A stretch of DNA of 64,000 nt from Embiotoca jacksoni (taxonomy: Eukaryota > Chordata > Actinopteri > Embiotocidae): positions 21,264,366 through 21,328,365 of the forward strand of contig JAKOON010000007.1 in assembly GCA_022577435.1 (NCBI GenBank), in the 5' to 3' direction. Position numbers and translations under genes: made by a program. Positions 37,797-49,731 of the stretch are shown here, in pieces; the stretch's first letter is position 1; each line of letters begins with the position of its first letter. The notes below the pieces were generated by a model. The model saw nothing but the letters and a program-made list of their open reading frames with translations. It ran no database searches and was not told the DNA's origin.

Positions 37797-40300
37797 CCCA
37801 ACCCAAGCATTGTCAAGAATAGCAGTGATCAGCTGAAACGCAACGCAGACCTTAAAAGTCTGCAACTCAATCCACCATATAACACGAGTCCTGCCTGCTG
37901 ACCAGGACTTCATCGCCTTTGTATCATCTACTTTGTACTGGCCCTAAAGAGGATAGACATGTCCAAATTTGACACTACCTCTTGTCCCACATTATCCCAC
38001 ACAAACTTAGTCTTTGTCCCACATTTTGTGTGCTGGGATCTGATCACCCTGCAGATCACCTCTGTCACATGATCTGTCTCGTGTGACGTGCATCTCGTCT
38101 TCACGCCAAGGTCACGGCAACCATCACGACGACAGGCTACCCTCTAGTGGATTGACAGGTGTATTGCATGCTTTGCTGTCGTACTGAGCCGCTCAGTCAG
38201 ATTAATTTTCAACGAAGCATTTTAATCCTCATCCTTTGATGCCACTAATGCAGCAGCAGAGAGGCTGTTCTCAACTGTTAAAGATGTGATGTTAACAGCT
38301 TCTTATGCTTCCTTCTTAAAATCGTTCTGCTGGTGAAGTACAAGGTTGCTTTTATTGTGAAACAGCCACAGGAAACATAATTCAGTTGTGGTTAGCAGCA
38401 CATTTAAAACGGCAAGATAAATGTCCTTTTTGGCTGTTAGTGATGAAATAAGTTGAATTTTTCAGTTGGTTAATAAAAGTCAGCAGCAGCAACAATGAAT
38501 CGTCAGCGACCGGCTGCACACCTCAGAACTGGGCGCTCCACTTTCCTCACACAGAGTCCAACGTTTCCCTTCACTCATGTGCAAACTGATGTATTCATCT
38601 GATGTGATGATCTGGTTTCACTCCAAAGAACACTGCCATGCATGTCTCTGCTTACAAACACGGTGCAGCACCTGAAATAGAAACATAGTAAGAGCAAATG
38701 CATCATCAACACGACTTTGCTTTTATTGCCTCGGTTGTAATTACCAGCCAAGACTCATTTGGAAGATGGAGTGCTTTCCTCTATTCAAGAAGTACTTTCT
38801 ACTTCTAAAGCACAAAGGAAAATGGCACTTTAAAAGGTTGGTGGAATTGTGAGCGTGTGAATTTTTATCTCAGCAGGAAACCTTGAAACAGACTTTGGTA
38901 TCCCTCGTTGAATTCCAGTTCTCTCAGCAGGACACGCACACAGAATCCCACCAAACAGTTCGGGACCGACAGACGAGAGACAACGGAGAAGACGAGGATT
39001 CACAGCCTAAAGATGAGTAATCACTTTGATGGCAAACAATGTCTTCTGTTTCAGTCTGAGTACTTGAAGTCAGCTCCACACGCCATATGATGCACACAAA
39101 TGTTTTGGTACCTTCTTCACCTTCCTTCGGTAGCTGCTGTTTTAGGAAATTGCCCACCGCACTGAGCTTTTATTAGTGCTGTGTAAGATTTTATATTTAG
39201 GCGTCAGTCCGTCAGGCTATTGTTCGAGGTAAACGCGTCTGTGACATGCATTTGCCGTGTCACAGACAGTGGGGTAAGCGTTACCTTGGAAAAAGCAGTA
39301 TCTGAGGGTAGAAATGGGGTTGTTTGTTTTAACACTGATAGCCTAGTTTAGCAGCAGAGACGTGAACTACGAAGCGAGATTAGTAGGTCAGCGAAGTGTG
39401 TTGAGACTAAAACCAGAGTTGTCAGTGTCACGAAGGTGGCAGACTGTTCAGAGACCGACAAACCTTTGTGTCTTTCCCCGGTGATTATTATAGGAGATAT
39501 AGATTACTTTCATTGTGTTTTTCACTGAAATCAGGGACTGATTGATGCACTAAAGCATTGCAATTGTACTTATAAGATTGGACACTAAACCGACCTTTCG
39601 CTTTGAATTATGATTTTATATTTATTTCTTATTTGCTGCTCAGTCTGTTTGGTCCTCCGGGGCTGCAGGTGAAATGATGAGACTAAAACATTCATACACG
39701 TCATGAGAATACATCTAATAATACATACATTTAATGAAATATCCACATGTAATTAGTCTAATCTTCCAGTGCACGTTGTGGGAATGTGATCTTATGAGGC
39801 TTTCAACTTTTCAACAGCTACACATTCACACAGTCTGCAATGTTTTCCTCATCCTTCCATCATTCATCAGCTGAAGCTGTGCTGCTGTCAGTGTGGATGA
39901 TGTGTTTGACTTGATTATAGTTTTCTTTTAAATATGTGGCTGTGCTGTCAGAACACTTGTCCATGTTTGTAATTGGTCAGATGCTGCAAACTCCTCCTCT
40001 TTTATGTGAATGCTCTCAGAGCCGAAAGCAGAAAGCCGAGTTCACAGACAGAGTTGATAACCACCGTCGTGGTACCGATTATCTCTGACTGGGAGTCGAG
40101 CAGCTCAGACAAAGAAAGCCTGGGTATGTTGAACACCCCTCAGATCCAAATTCACTGCATGATGTTATGGCCTGAGTCTGTGATCATAGCAAATAAGGAA
40201 GCATGCAGAGGCTTGAACTAAAATAATCCATTTCTTTCATCAAAATTAAGAAAATATGTCCAGGAAAATATTCTGACAAAAGTTCTTCATGAGAAAACAT
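37797..40300. other. Mostly unassigned DNA
   Basis: About 2.5 kb. A 48-codon open stretch at 38874-39020 after an AG site is discussed under findings. Nothing else is supported. Confidence 0.45.
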
Positions 40301-40541
40301 GCTGTCCAGGGAACTAAAGCAATATTAAAATCAAGAGGTCTGGCACAGCCTGACGTAGTGCTACAGGAGCAGAAGTCCACAGACTGTTGGAGCTGGCGGC
40401 TTTTAAGGCAAACTGGAAACAGTGGCTAGCTGCCTCCAGTTGCCTTGATGACTCCTCAACCAATCCAGGAACCGGCAGCGCTGATAAACACAAACACAGC
40501 ACAGCACACAAGCCCTAGTAGAGGCCACTGGGGCTGTCATA

Positions 40542-40960
40542 ATGAACATATGGGCCTGGATTGTTTTGAGTCGTATCGTAATGGTTAAAGACCTTGGAAT
40601 GGTTTCCTGGCACACTTTGGGCCCTTTAATGCCAATCAGTCGTGGTTTGAATGCCACAGCCGCTCTGAGTATTGTTCCCGACCATGTGAATTCCTCTATG
40701 CACCATGTCACAAAACAAAAGCTGTCTCAAGCAGCTTTCATTAACATGATGGTGAGTTCAGTGGACCTCCGTGGTCTCCCCAGTAGAGCACCTCTGGGAT
40801 GTGACAGAGCTGGAGATTGGCAGCATAAAATGAGGTGATGCAATCATGTTAACATGGAGTAGAATCTCAGAGGAATGAACCCAACATCTTGTGAATCTAT
40901 GACACCAAGAACTGTGACTGTTTAGGCCTCATTAGAAAGGTACAATAAGACTGGGTTGGG
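40542..40960 (+). pseudogene. Tc1/mariner-like transposase remnant
   Basis: The frame from 40542 reads 'SWHTLGPLMPISRGLNATAA' and then 'LSIVPDHVNSSMHHVT'. In this family that is the region just before the second catalytic Asp. The stretch that should hold that Asp is missing, and the downstream part (gagcacctctgggatgtgac; ctcagaggaatg; gaatctatgacacc) matches the end of the same transposase but in shifted frames. N-terminal DNA-binding and first-Asp regions are absent or unrecognisable. It is an inactive cut-and-paste transposon relic. Confidence 0.68.
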
Positions 40961-41024
40961 AAACTGCATTGTAGAAAGAAAACCAAAATACCACATTCCT
41001 TCCTTCTGATTTTTAATTCCCATA

Positions 41025-41173
41025 GAAAATATGTCATTCCCATGTTTTTTGTGACAATCATCTACATAGTTGTGTTACTGTGCATCGGAAGCACAACTGT
41101 CACAATAATAAAGAAACTGTTCGACACACATCAACACAAAGAGGAAGGACAGCGCAGCATCAAAATGCTGCCA
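41025..41173 (+). CDS. Candidate exon encoding a transmembrane helix
   Basis: An excellent acceptor (ccttccttctgatttttaattcccatag) and strong donor (ctgcca|gtaagt) bound 149 nt: two bases then 49 open codons. The peptide has an NMS glycosylation-type sequon, a helix of about 20 residues (FFVTIIYIVVLLCIGSTTV), then a charged segment (IIKKLFDTHQHKEEG). This is the layout of a membrane-spanning exon of a type I membrane protein or a channel subunit. No protein is recognised. T-rich DNA easily encodes hydrophobic runs, so it remains a candidate only. Confidence 0.33.
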
Positions 41174-41940
41174 GTAAGTGGACCTTCAGAGGAAACAAGG
41201 CGTGGCTGCTCTGATGCATGCCGTGTGCCACCAGCGTGGGTCTCAGTAGATAATTGAATGATAATTGATAATGGGAGTCGTGGCCTGTTGCCCACATTTG
41301 GATATTCTGACTGCAAACTGACAACATGTCAATAAACACTAAACACTAAACTCCAGGCTCCAGAGAATTACTTTAAATTTCTGTTTTGCACGTACTGAGG
41401 TTTGGCATTTAAGTCTAACTAGTGAGACTCGTGTCTTGTTAGTGTTTCCTGTCTTTTTTTATTAAATGTACGTTCCCCTTTATTTACTGCATAGATGCAG
41501 TCCTCTATCGAGCAAAGAGGCAATATGCGAACAGAATATTTGGAGGATGTTAAGTTAAAACCCAGAGGCACATAAACAACATTCAACTCCACTGACTTTT
41601 ACAGTTATTACACTTTTAGGTTATTCACTGGTGGGAGAAAGAACTTTAGTGCTGTTATGATGATGCATTATATAATTGTACGGCTCATTCGTTTCCCATC
41701 TAACTATATTTGAGCAAAATCTTGACTTTCACCATAATAATCCTCACTTATTTGTTTGATTCAACGTCTCCAGGTTTCCTGCTCACTCTGCAGATTTGCC
41801 TTATTAGTAACTCTGCAGGCTGCCTGTCTCATCCAGGGTGTTGATTTTTACTTTTTTAGTTCATTCCCATCAATCTTCATCAAAAGCACCAAACAGCAGA
41901 CAGAGTTAGAGGCCTGCTGGTAAACATCGTAGCATTGGTG

Positions 41941-42135
41941 CAGACCAAAGAAGAGCTAGAAGGTTCATTGGGGGTTTTTCCTGTTAAAAGGGAGTTTTTC
42001 CTTTCCTCTGTTAGAGGTTTTTCTCCCTTAAAGAGGTGTTTTTTTTTCCACCTACCTTATGTAAGAATACTTGAATTGTTGGGTTCCTCTCGATAAGGTT
42101 GTACGGTTCTGTTGTCAGGACTTTAATAAGCTCAG
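41941..42135 (-). mobile_element. Fish interspersed repeat, copy 4 (inverted, left-middle part)
   Basis: The plus-strand text 'ttttcctgttaaaagggagt' and 'cctctgttagaggtttttctccc' is the reverse complement of the 'aaaactcc/aaacctcc' block of copy 1 (2220-2300). Upstream 'gacaacagaac...attaaagtcctg' text on the minus strand also matches. The 37-bp array is absent. Confidence 0.68.
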
Positions 42136-43104
42136 ATGTGCAATTCTGGCTGGACAGACAGTTTAGTTGTAATCTTTGCCTCCTAAAACCTTCTAAACTG
42201 TTAAAAATATGACTTTGTAAGTTACAATGACTGAAACACCCAAGCTGCAACATAAATGTAATACTCAACAACTACAAAAAATAATTGTTTAACCGTTTCC
42301 TCCCTGAGCGTGAAAGAAAGCAGACCCACTGCAGGTTGCAAAGTGTGGCACATCAAATGAAAAGGCTGCTTCAGACTACCACGAAAATGGATGTAACTAA
42401 TTAATTTCTGTTCCACCAGATTTGGTACAGTTGCAGTTGATCATTTTTAATAACAGTGTGACTGACTCCTTTTTTAAGACAACGTTTTGATTAGGAAGAA
42501 GTAAATATATGTTTCTAATCTCAGTCTGGCCTGATGATGGGGACACAGATACTTACTGTATTTCTAAATTCACCTAAGTGTCTTTTATCCATAGAATCTC
42601 AGGGTGTTCAGTCCGGTCTTACAGTTGTGGAGCTGTTACTGAATCAATTTGGAAACTAGAGATTAAAAGATGAACTTCAAATCATTAAGATTGTGGTTTC
42701 TCATAGCAACTGGTGTGGTGAAAACCACGGTAACATGGTTCATTTTTTACAGACTGATGAAAGACATGCAGAAGGAGAGATTGAACTATTACTAACTTTT
42801 ATAGAGCCTCTGTTCTACCAACATCCGTTGCTCAGTGCAAGTATGTGTTTAGCTTTTTCTCTGCACATATGCTGCCAAAAGAAACAAACACAAATATCTA
42901 GTTTTGCAGCTTTAAGGCCCAAAAATGTTATGTTAATATTTAAACAGAGTTGCAGTGGAGCCTGATATCACCAAAAAGCATGAATGCTGTCGAGGCAGTC
43001 AATGTAATCATGCCATTGATGGCAGCGCTGCGTTTAGAGCTCACTAAAGTAATGAAGCAGGTTTAACACTAAGAATAGTATGATACTATTACCCGTCGGG
43101 AAAT
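42136..43104. other. No feature recognised
   Basis: Unassigned DNA, stop-dense. Confidence 0.5.
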
Positions 43105-43128
43105 ACGAGGTGTGATCAAAAAGTTCTG
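43105..43128 (+). mobile_element. Mariner-type terminal sequence, isolated
   Basis: The string 'cgaggtgtgatcaaaaagtt' is the typical start of a mariner-family inverted repeat. The opposite end and transposase are not seen within the next kilobases, so this is a remnant or a chance match. Confidence 0.38.
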
Positions 43129-45263
43129 TAAGTGTTCCTGTTGCATGCAAACAGATTTTCTCCTCTTATGTTATCACAGTGGCAACACCTTATTTAGTGA
43201 GTATAACTATACATAAGGATTAAAATAAATAACAATGAGAGTGAACAAAAGAACACAATAGGCTGTGCTACATCCAGTATTGTCCTTTTTCAAATATAAA
43301 AAGTAGCCTTGAGTGGTTTGAGAAACGTGAAAGAATATTAACAAAACAAGACATTATAACTGTAATAAGTAATAGTGCTCTTGCTGCAGAGGGCGAGTGG
43401 ATTTAGCAGAACAGCTGCTTTATTTATTTATATTCTACACAGATCCATAAGGAACCAAAGAGTACAATGGAGGAATTCCAATGCAGAAAGAGAACGCAGT
43501 GGTACATCTCATTATTTACCCATATGGAGGATGTAGTCAACTCAGTGCAGATGCCCTATTTTAAAGTCAGACATGATATGCAGTAGAACGTCGAGATGTT
43601 TGCAGAGACATTAGCCAACTTTGTGTCGACACCTTGTTCTGCTGCCCTCAAGTGGCCAAAATACTATTAATGATGCTTTAAGTAAAAGTCCATGCAGCTA
43701 TGACCCACTGATTGAGAAGGGCTTCAGGATGGACCCTTTACACTTCAGCCTCTGTCTTCATGCAGTTGCATTTGCATGCCTAGTTTTAAAATATTTCTTA
43801 TTTCCATTGACATGCATTTATTTTGGGCATACCCCTGAGTGAAAGTTGTGTTTAATCAAATTACCACACAATCAACCTTCATTGGAATTCCACCAACATA
43901 CTTTTGCCTTATTATAGTAATGATTGTCTCTGGAGCCAGAAATGACCATATTCATATGAGCAGAGGAGGATCTGACTGAGAGCCAGAGTTTTGAGGAGTA
44001 ATTAGTTACATGGAGTTACTGTATATTGTAACAGAGTTATATCATTAAATTACAAAATAAACATAACTGTAATCTGTTACAGTCACAGAAAAGTAAATAG
44101 CTAATGGCACCATAATTATTTGTGGAAAATGATGTGTTGACTTTATATACAGTATATGTAAAAATGGACATATAGTCTCTGAGTCTGAAAATTAAGTCAA
44201 TAATACAGTGTATGGAGTCATTAAGTGTTTGTATGTGTTGAAGTACACTGCTCACAAAACACCCTAAATGTTTTATTGGCTTCCAGCACTGTGTTTTAAC
44301 AAAAGTGTGCTCCTCCCTCTCACTCATTCAATGACGTTCTCTCGTCTTCCCTCTCACTTCATCTTCATCCTGAAGAACTAGAGCGTCTCTAATTGACATG
44401 CCTGGTCAACTCTGTGGCACTGACGATCCGCCCTCCCGTCCCACGGCTCCACCCAGACGGGCCTCCGACCCGAGCAGCAGCCCAGATATTCCACGGGTCA
44501 GTGATGGAGGGCAGCACTTACACCTCTGAGGAAAGAAGTGGAACGTTTTCATAGATACAAACACACGCTAAGACGTTCACTTACAGAACAACAGATGAAC
44601 TGTGGCAAACGGGAAGCTATTCAGAAATGCTGAGCTCAGTTCACGTTTCTTTAATCCAAATTTTTAAATCCCATCATTTTCTACATGATATATGCTTGGT
44701 ATTACGGGAACCGAATTCTCCATGGAAACAATCCTGAATGGAGCGAGGCCAGACGCTATTCCATGCACAGTCATTGAATCCTAATGGCCGTAGGCTTTGG
44801 GTTAAACTACATTAAAAAAAAAAAATACAAAAAACAGGAGCAGCTTTTAACCAATTGGCATTAACCAACACATTAAGTTGGCAGGATAACTGCTATAATA
44901 GGTTGACTGCTATAAACATGCTAAACATCAATTTACTATGTTTAGAAAATAATCATAATTTATTAAAACTTTTTTTTTTAAAGGTATTTGGTACAGTTTT
45001 GTTTGTATGTGTACGTAGGTGCTTCAACTTTGGGAAAGAAGGTGACCGGAGGCTGCTCTGTGATTGGTTGCTTTAAAACAGGGCAGTGCTCTGTGTTCCT
45101 TGAATGCTCACATCTGGTTGGTTCAGAGTGCTTTTATTTTTTTATTTTTTTTAAATCTGTAAAATTGAACAGTTCTCAGCATCTTTACTCTCGACTCTAA
45201 GTCAATGATATTAGGTGTTTTGGTAATTCAACTTTTCAAATAAAACATGGTAAACTCCACACG
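43129..45263. other. No feature recognised
   Basis: Unassigned DNA. A GC-rich patch at 44395-44520 (gatccgccctcccgtccc) stands out in composition only. Confidence 0.45.
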
Positions 45264-45786
45264 CAACCCGTTTTCAAAGAAGTTGAGACGCTTTGTAAAA
45301 TGTAAATGAAAACAGAATGTGATGATTTGGAAATCATGTACACCCATATTTAATTGAACATACACTAAAGACAACATATGAAATGTTGAAACTGAGAAAT
45401 CTGGTTCTTTTATGAAAAAAAAAACATGTTCATTTTGAATTTGAGGGCAATAACATGTTCGAAAAAAGTTGGGACAGGGTCAAAGAGACTGGAAAAAAAT
45501 ATGACAAAGAAGATTGTGAAATGCTGAGCAGCTGAAATCTTATCTCCGGCAAGAATGGGACAACATCTCACTTTAAAAACTGCAAAACAGCAAGTGGTCT
45601 CCTCAGTCCCAAACATTCACAAGAGTGTTGTTAAAAGAAGCAATGCATTACAGCAGTAAACATGCACCTCAATTTGAAACATGCTGCTGGCATCAAATTG
45701 AAAATGAGTATGTGGGTTCAGATAATTTGCTAATTTGTATTTACATTTTACATTGTATCCCAACTGTTAATTGGAAATAAGGGTTG
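45264..45786 (+). mobile_element. Defective DNA transposon with terminal inverted repeats
   Basis: The left end (caacccgttttcaaagaag, then tgtaaaatgtaaat) and the reverse complement of the right end (caacccttatttccaa..., then tgtaaaatgtaaat) form inverted repeats of about 45-50 bp, best in the 'tgtaaaatgtaaat' and 'agttg' blocks. The interior (gttgggacaggg; atgggacaacatctcac; gtggtctcctcagtccc) matches a very common dispersed teleost DNA element. It has no intact frame. I leave the superfamily open. Confidence 0.7.
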
Positions 45787-47620
45787 TAACACAACCTTTG
45801 TAGTACTTTGGAAGGTTTTTACCTGCAATTCCAATAGGTTTCACATATGCCCTGCAGCAAAGAAAGTTATAGCCCAATTGTGTTGTCTTCAAAATTATAC
45901 ATTCAAGTCACTGAAGTCATCAGCTCTTTCCCCTTCAGATGACAAAACCTTGGTTAGCTTCTTTTAGATCTGCAGAGAGGGTGCCTGGCAGTGATTGTGT
46001 TAAATGTATTTTTTTCTGACATTTTCACCAATGCTCATCTTAAGATACTAGACAGTGAATCGAGGCCAAATGGGGAGGTGAAGAAAATAGTTTTCAGCTG
46101 ACCCCAGGAATAGATGCCCTGATGAGACGATTGTGTTACGATACCTTATGTGTTAAGATACTTTATGGCTCAAACAATTCCGATTCAAAAATGTTCACAC
46201 AAAAGTTGGATGTTTACTTGTACTACCTCGCTGCCTTTCTTAAGAAAAGTCAGTGTCGATGTTTGTATATTAACGTGTATGCTTGTTGTTTTTTTTGACA
46301 AAGAGCAGCATTACTAACAGGCGTAACACCAGATCCTGACGCCCTCACACTTTAACCAGCTCTGTGTGTGCCAGTGAGAGAGATCGGGACAAAGCCGAAG
46401 GAAAAAAAAGTCAGAGGCTGTGAGAAATAAGTTGCAGCAAAGAGGGCTGTATAACACAGCACCATCGGGGACTGTTGTATGAACTCACACTATGGCAGCA
46501 GCGAGGGGACAAAGCAGCACCCTTCACACTACATGGTGTAAAATCTACTGCTGGCACCTTCTGTGGGGTGCTTGTTCTCTGTGATGGTGTTATTCCCACA
46601 GGGACAATCTGAAAATTTGAGCAACAAAGTTTGTCCAAGAAACACAGTGTGGTTAGATTCACCACAGCTGACATTCAAGTCTAAAGAACGATTTGCACTT
46701 TAAACCCTAAATGAATATCTGGTTTTGATATGGCCACTTGCAGAAAATCACTTCTTTACAGATGTCATGCATAGTTTTTTCTCTGATGAAGTTATGAAAA
46801 GAGAAAGCAGTTAATACTACCATTACAGAATAGGACCAAGGATGTGGAATACAGTACAGACACTATGACATACGGTGCATGAAACAAGCGTCCAGTTTAC
46901 AATATGTCTTGCTTGGATAGACCTTGTCTGGAGCTCATTTGTTCCACTCACGTATGACCTCATGTTCATGTCAGAGAGATGTGTGAATTTGAAGAAAAAT
47001 AATTACCCACTCTTTCTAAACGTCAACATTTAGCTGAACAATAATTAACACAATTCACAATTAATTTCCCAAAGGAAATAACGTAATGGGTAAATATCCC
47101 ACCCATCAGTGAATGTGCCAAGTGTCGTTTGGAGGCGTGTTACAAACATGTCGTGGGATTACTGGAGGGATGTGTTATTGTCTGGCATGGTGATAGGGAT
47201 CAGAAGACTTGTTGTGTTTCAACATTCTCCAACGTGTGTCAGAGTTTAGGAAAGGACCCAAAGACACAACACAAGAGGCAGAATGGGGAACAAAAGGCAA
47301 GCTTTCCTTCAAAGCTGATGGTTCTGTACAAAAACAGAGTAAACAAGTTTAAAAAAAAAAAAAAAAAAACACCAATCAATGCTGAGGATCAAATGATCTG
47401 AGTTACAAACTATGTCTGCACCTGGGAATGTACATGTCCAGATTGATTTACTATAGAGAGGTTTCAGCTGGGGCAGATTGTGAAACTAAGAACAGATGGG
47501 CGTGTCCAGGAGGAGACTGGGCACAAAGTCCAACAAGGACTGAGGACCTCTGGTGGGCAGGAGGAGCAACACAGAGCAAAAACTAGACAGAGGGGACAAG
47601 AAGGTCCAAAACCATGAAAA
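45787..47620. other. No feature recognised; poly-A run at 47351-47369
   Basis: Unassigned DNA. The open frame near 47129-47401 runs into a poly-A and shows no domain. Confidence 0.45.
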
Positions 47621-47625
47621 TGTGT

Positions 47626-47886
47626 CCCTCTTTTTTGTGATATAATGGCGTCATGACGGCAACAGGTGCCAAACAGAGAGCTGCATTAGGCACGGGAGCA
47701 TATAGTTTTTGTACGTGTGACAGAGTTTATTATTTTGTGTTTTCAGTTAACTTTTTGCTACTTAAAATAAAGATAAAAGGAAAAGAATGAAAATATCTCT
47801 TGTCATACGCGGAAGAAAATTAAGTCACTGTGTCCGCAGCTTATTTGCAGCTTAACAATGGACAATGCAGACGGAACGCCACTACA
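47626..47886 (+). repeat. 5' LTR of the BEL/Pao element
   Basis: 261 bp, the same length as the 3' LTR, with 17 differences by eye (about 93.5% identity). It contains an AATAAA (aaaataaagataaaagg, near 47766). The ends as defined by the target duplication are CCC...ACA rather than the usual TG...CA. An inner TG start at 47636 is an alternative, but then the flanks do not match. Confidence 0.88.
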
Positions 47887-48295
47887 TTAGTAGAAAAACT
47901 TCTCTGAGGATTTGGCAAGTGGATGTTGAATGCCAGTTGATCACCGGTGAATCATGAAGAAAAGTCTGAATTACCTCTCCGAAGAAGCCGTCAGCGCTGC
48001 GCTGTGGTGCTTTGGACCGAGCGAAGATGTCGGACAAGGTAAAGAAAGGACCTGAAAACCGTTGACGGTGTCGGATTTATGAAGATGGATCGTCAGTTTC
48101 TTTGAAGTTATTAAGATGGACGTAGCTAATTTGATCCAAGATGCTCTTTGAGGACTTCTCATGCAAAGCAGACAGCGTTCCTCATTAAAAGCTACTGGAG
48201 TCTCTGCGTGGTGAAGTTGTGATGTACATGTCTGATGAGAAAAGTGGAAATACTTTTTAAACATTTGCACGCAATTTACACATCTCTTTATTGAT

Positions 48296-48985
48296 ATGAT
48301 GGCTGAAGATAAGGAGGTAATTAATGCTGAAAAAATTGAATCTAAGAGAACGAGAAAGTTAACTGACAGAGCATTGGAGGAGAAGCTGCACAGGCTCATT
48401 GGAACCAGGAGAGGAGTATTAGCTCGGATAACTGGAAAAAGAAAAGAAATTGAAAGTTTGATGAGTGATGCTGGCAATCTGCAAAAACTGCAAGAGTTAT
48501 AATGCGTAACAATTTCAACACTCTTGCCAGTGAGTTTACAAAGCTCAGTGGACAAGTAGCAGATCTTCTGTCTGAAGAGGAAAAAGATGCAGATTAACAT
48601 CTGTGGTAAGTGGTTGGAGCCTAAGATGATGACTCTGAGACAGTTTGCAGAAGAAGCTGAAAGATGGATGTGTGCTGAAAAAGAAAAAGAAATGAGCAAA
48701 GCGAGTAGTTGCTGATAATGATGACGTAGCTGAAGATGAAGATATCGAAGATGATGTGGACCCTGATGATAATGCAACAAAAAGGTTCCAGTTTTGAACG
48801 TTTTTCTGTCCTGTCCGTCAGATCATCAGTTTGTGCTACTGAAGAAGCAAAGTTAGCCGGGTTAATAGAACGTGCTTGCAGCTTTACAGAAGAAGCAAGA
48901 GCTTGAATTGGAGGAAGCACAGCCAAGCTGGAAAGGCTGACTTTGGAAGCAGCAATTTCTGAAAAAAGAGCCTAAGTAAAAGTAT
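48296..48985 (+). pseudogene. BEL/Pao gag-like N-terminal region, broken
   Basis: It opens with 'ESKRTRKLTDRALEEKLHRL' and 'GTRRGVLARITGKRKEIESL', the usual start of BEL/Pao polyproteins. It breaks at a TAA (48500-48502) and then runs through several frames with Glu/Ala/Lys-rich coiled-coil text (EEAKLAGLIERACSF, KLERLTLEAAISEKRA). A long open frame on the opposite strand (48780-47971) is an antisense shadow of this A/G-rich text. Confidence 0.7.
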
Positions 48986-49526
48986 TGAACGACTATGAGA
49001 GAGCAGAGGATGGCATGAACAGCTATGTTCGCTCACATTTAAGACGATTACAAATGAAAGATGAGGAGCAAAGACCTGTCCCACCCACTGACACGGCTGT
49101 ACCTGGAGGTATAGTTCCAAACTGGCTACAGCAATTTACAGAACCACAAACGGTGAGGCCAAAACAGACAGACAGCACTGACAGACAACAGCATGACAGA
49201 AGCAGTGATGGCATTCTTCAAGTGATGCAAAAACAAAATATGATCATGGAAATGTTGGTTAATCATCAGAAACAGGCTCAGCTACCAGTTAAAGAGGTTA
49301 CAGTTTTCAATGGTGATCCGCTTACCTACAGATCTTTTATCAGAGCTTTTGAACAAGCTATTGAACAGAAAACTGATAATGATCAGGAAACGCTGTACTA
49401 CTTACAACAGTACTGCCAGGAACCTCGGCGTGACACTCGACAGTCAACTCTCTCTTTCTGCCAACATTACTGCAACACATTCCTGTAGATACATGCTGCA
49501 CAACATCAGGACAATACGTCCTGGTG

Positions 49527-49574
49527 CAGGTTCTGGTCCAGGTTCTGGTTCAGGCTCTGGTCCAGGTTCTGGTC
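49527..49574 (+). repeat. 12-bp tandem repeat inside the LINE, four units
   Basis: The unit is caggttctggtc (starts 49527, 49539, 49551, 49563), read as QVLV/QALV in the coding frame. Confidence 0.92.
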
Positions 49575-49697
49575 ATCTCACGTCTAGACTACTGTAACTC
49601 CCTCCTGGCAGGTCTACCTGTTAATGCCATCCGACCTCTGCAGCTCATCCAGAATGCAGCAGCTCGACTGGTCTTTAACCTCCTAAATTCACTTACA

Positions 49698-49731
49698 CTC
49701 CTCCTCCTCCTCCTCCTCCTCCTCCTCCTCC
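49698..49731 (+). repeat. (CTC)n trinucleotide run inside the LINE
   Basis: About eleven CTC units, read as a Leu run in the LINE frame. Confidence 0.95.

Noticed and set aside
44245..44275. Tc1-like end 'tacactgctcacaaaacacc'
   Set aside because: Only about 12 bases fit, with no partner end; a similar string at 54684 is equally weak.
47971..48780. Longest open frame in the window, 269 codons on the minus strand
   Set aside because: It is antisense to the A/G-rich gag-like text of the BEL element, begins inside it, and shows no domain; its openness follows from the sense-strand composition.
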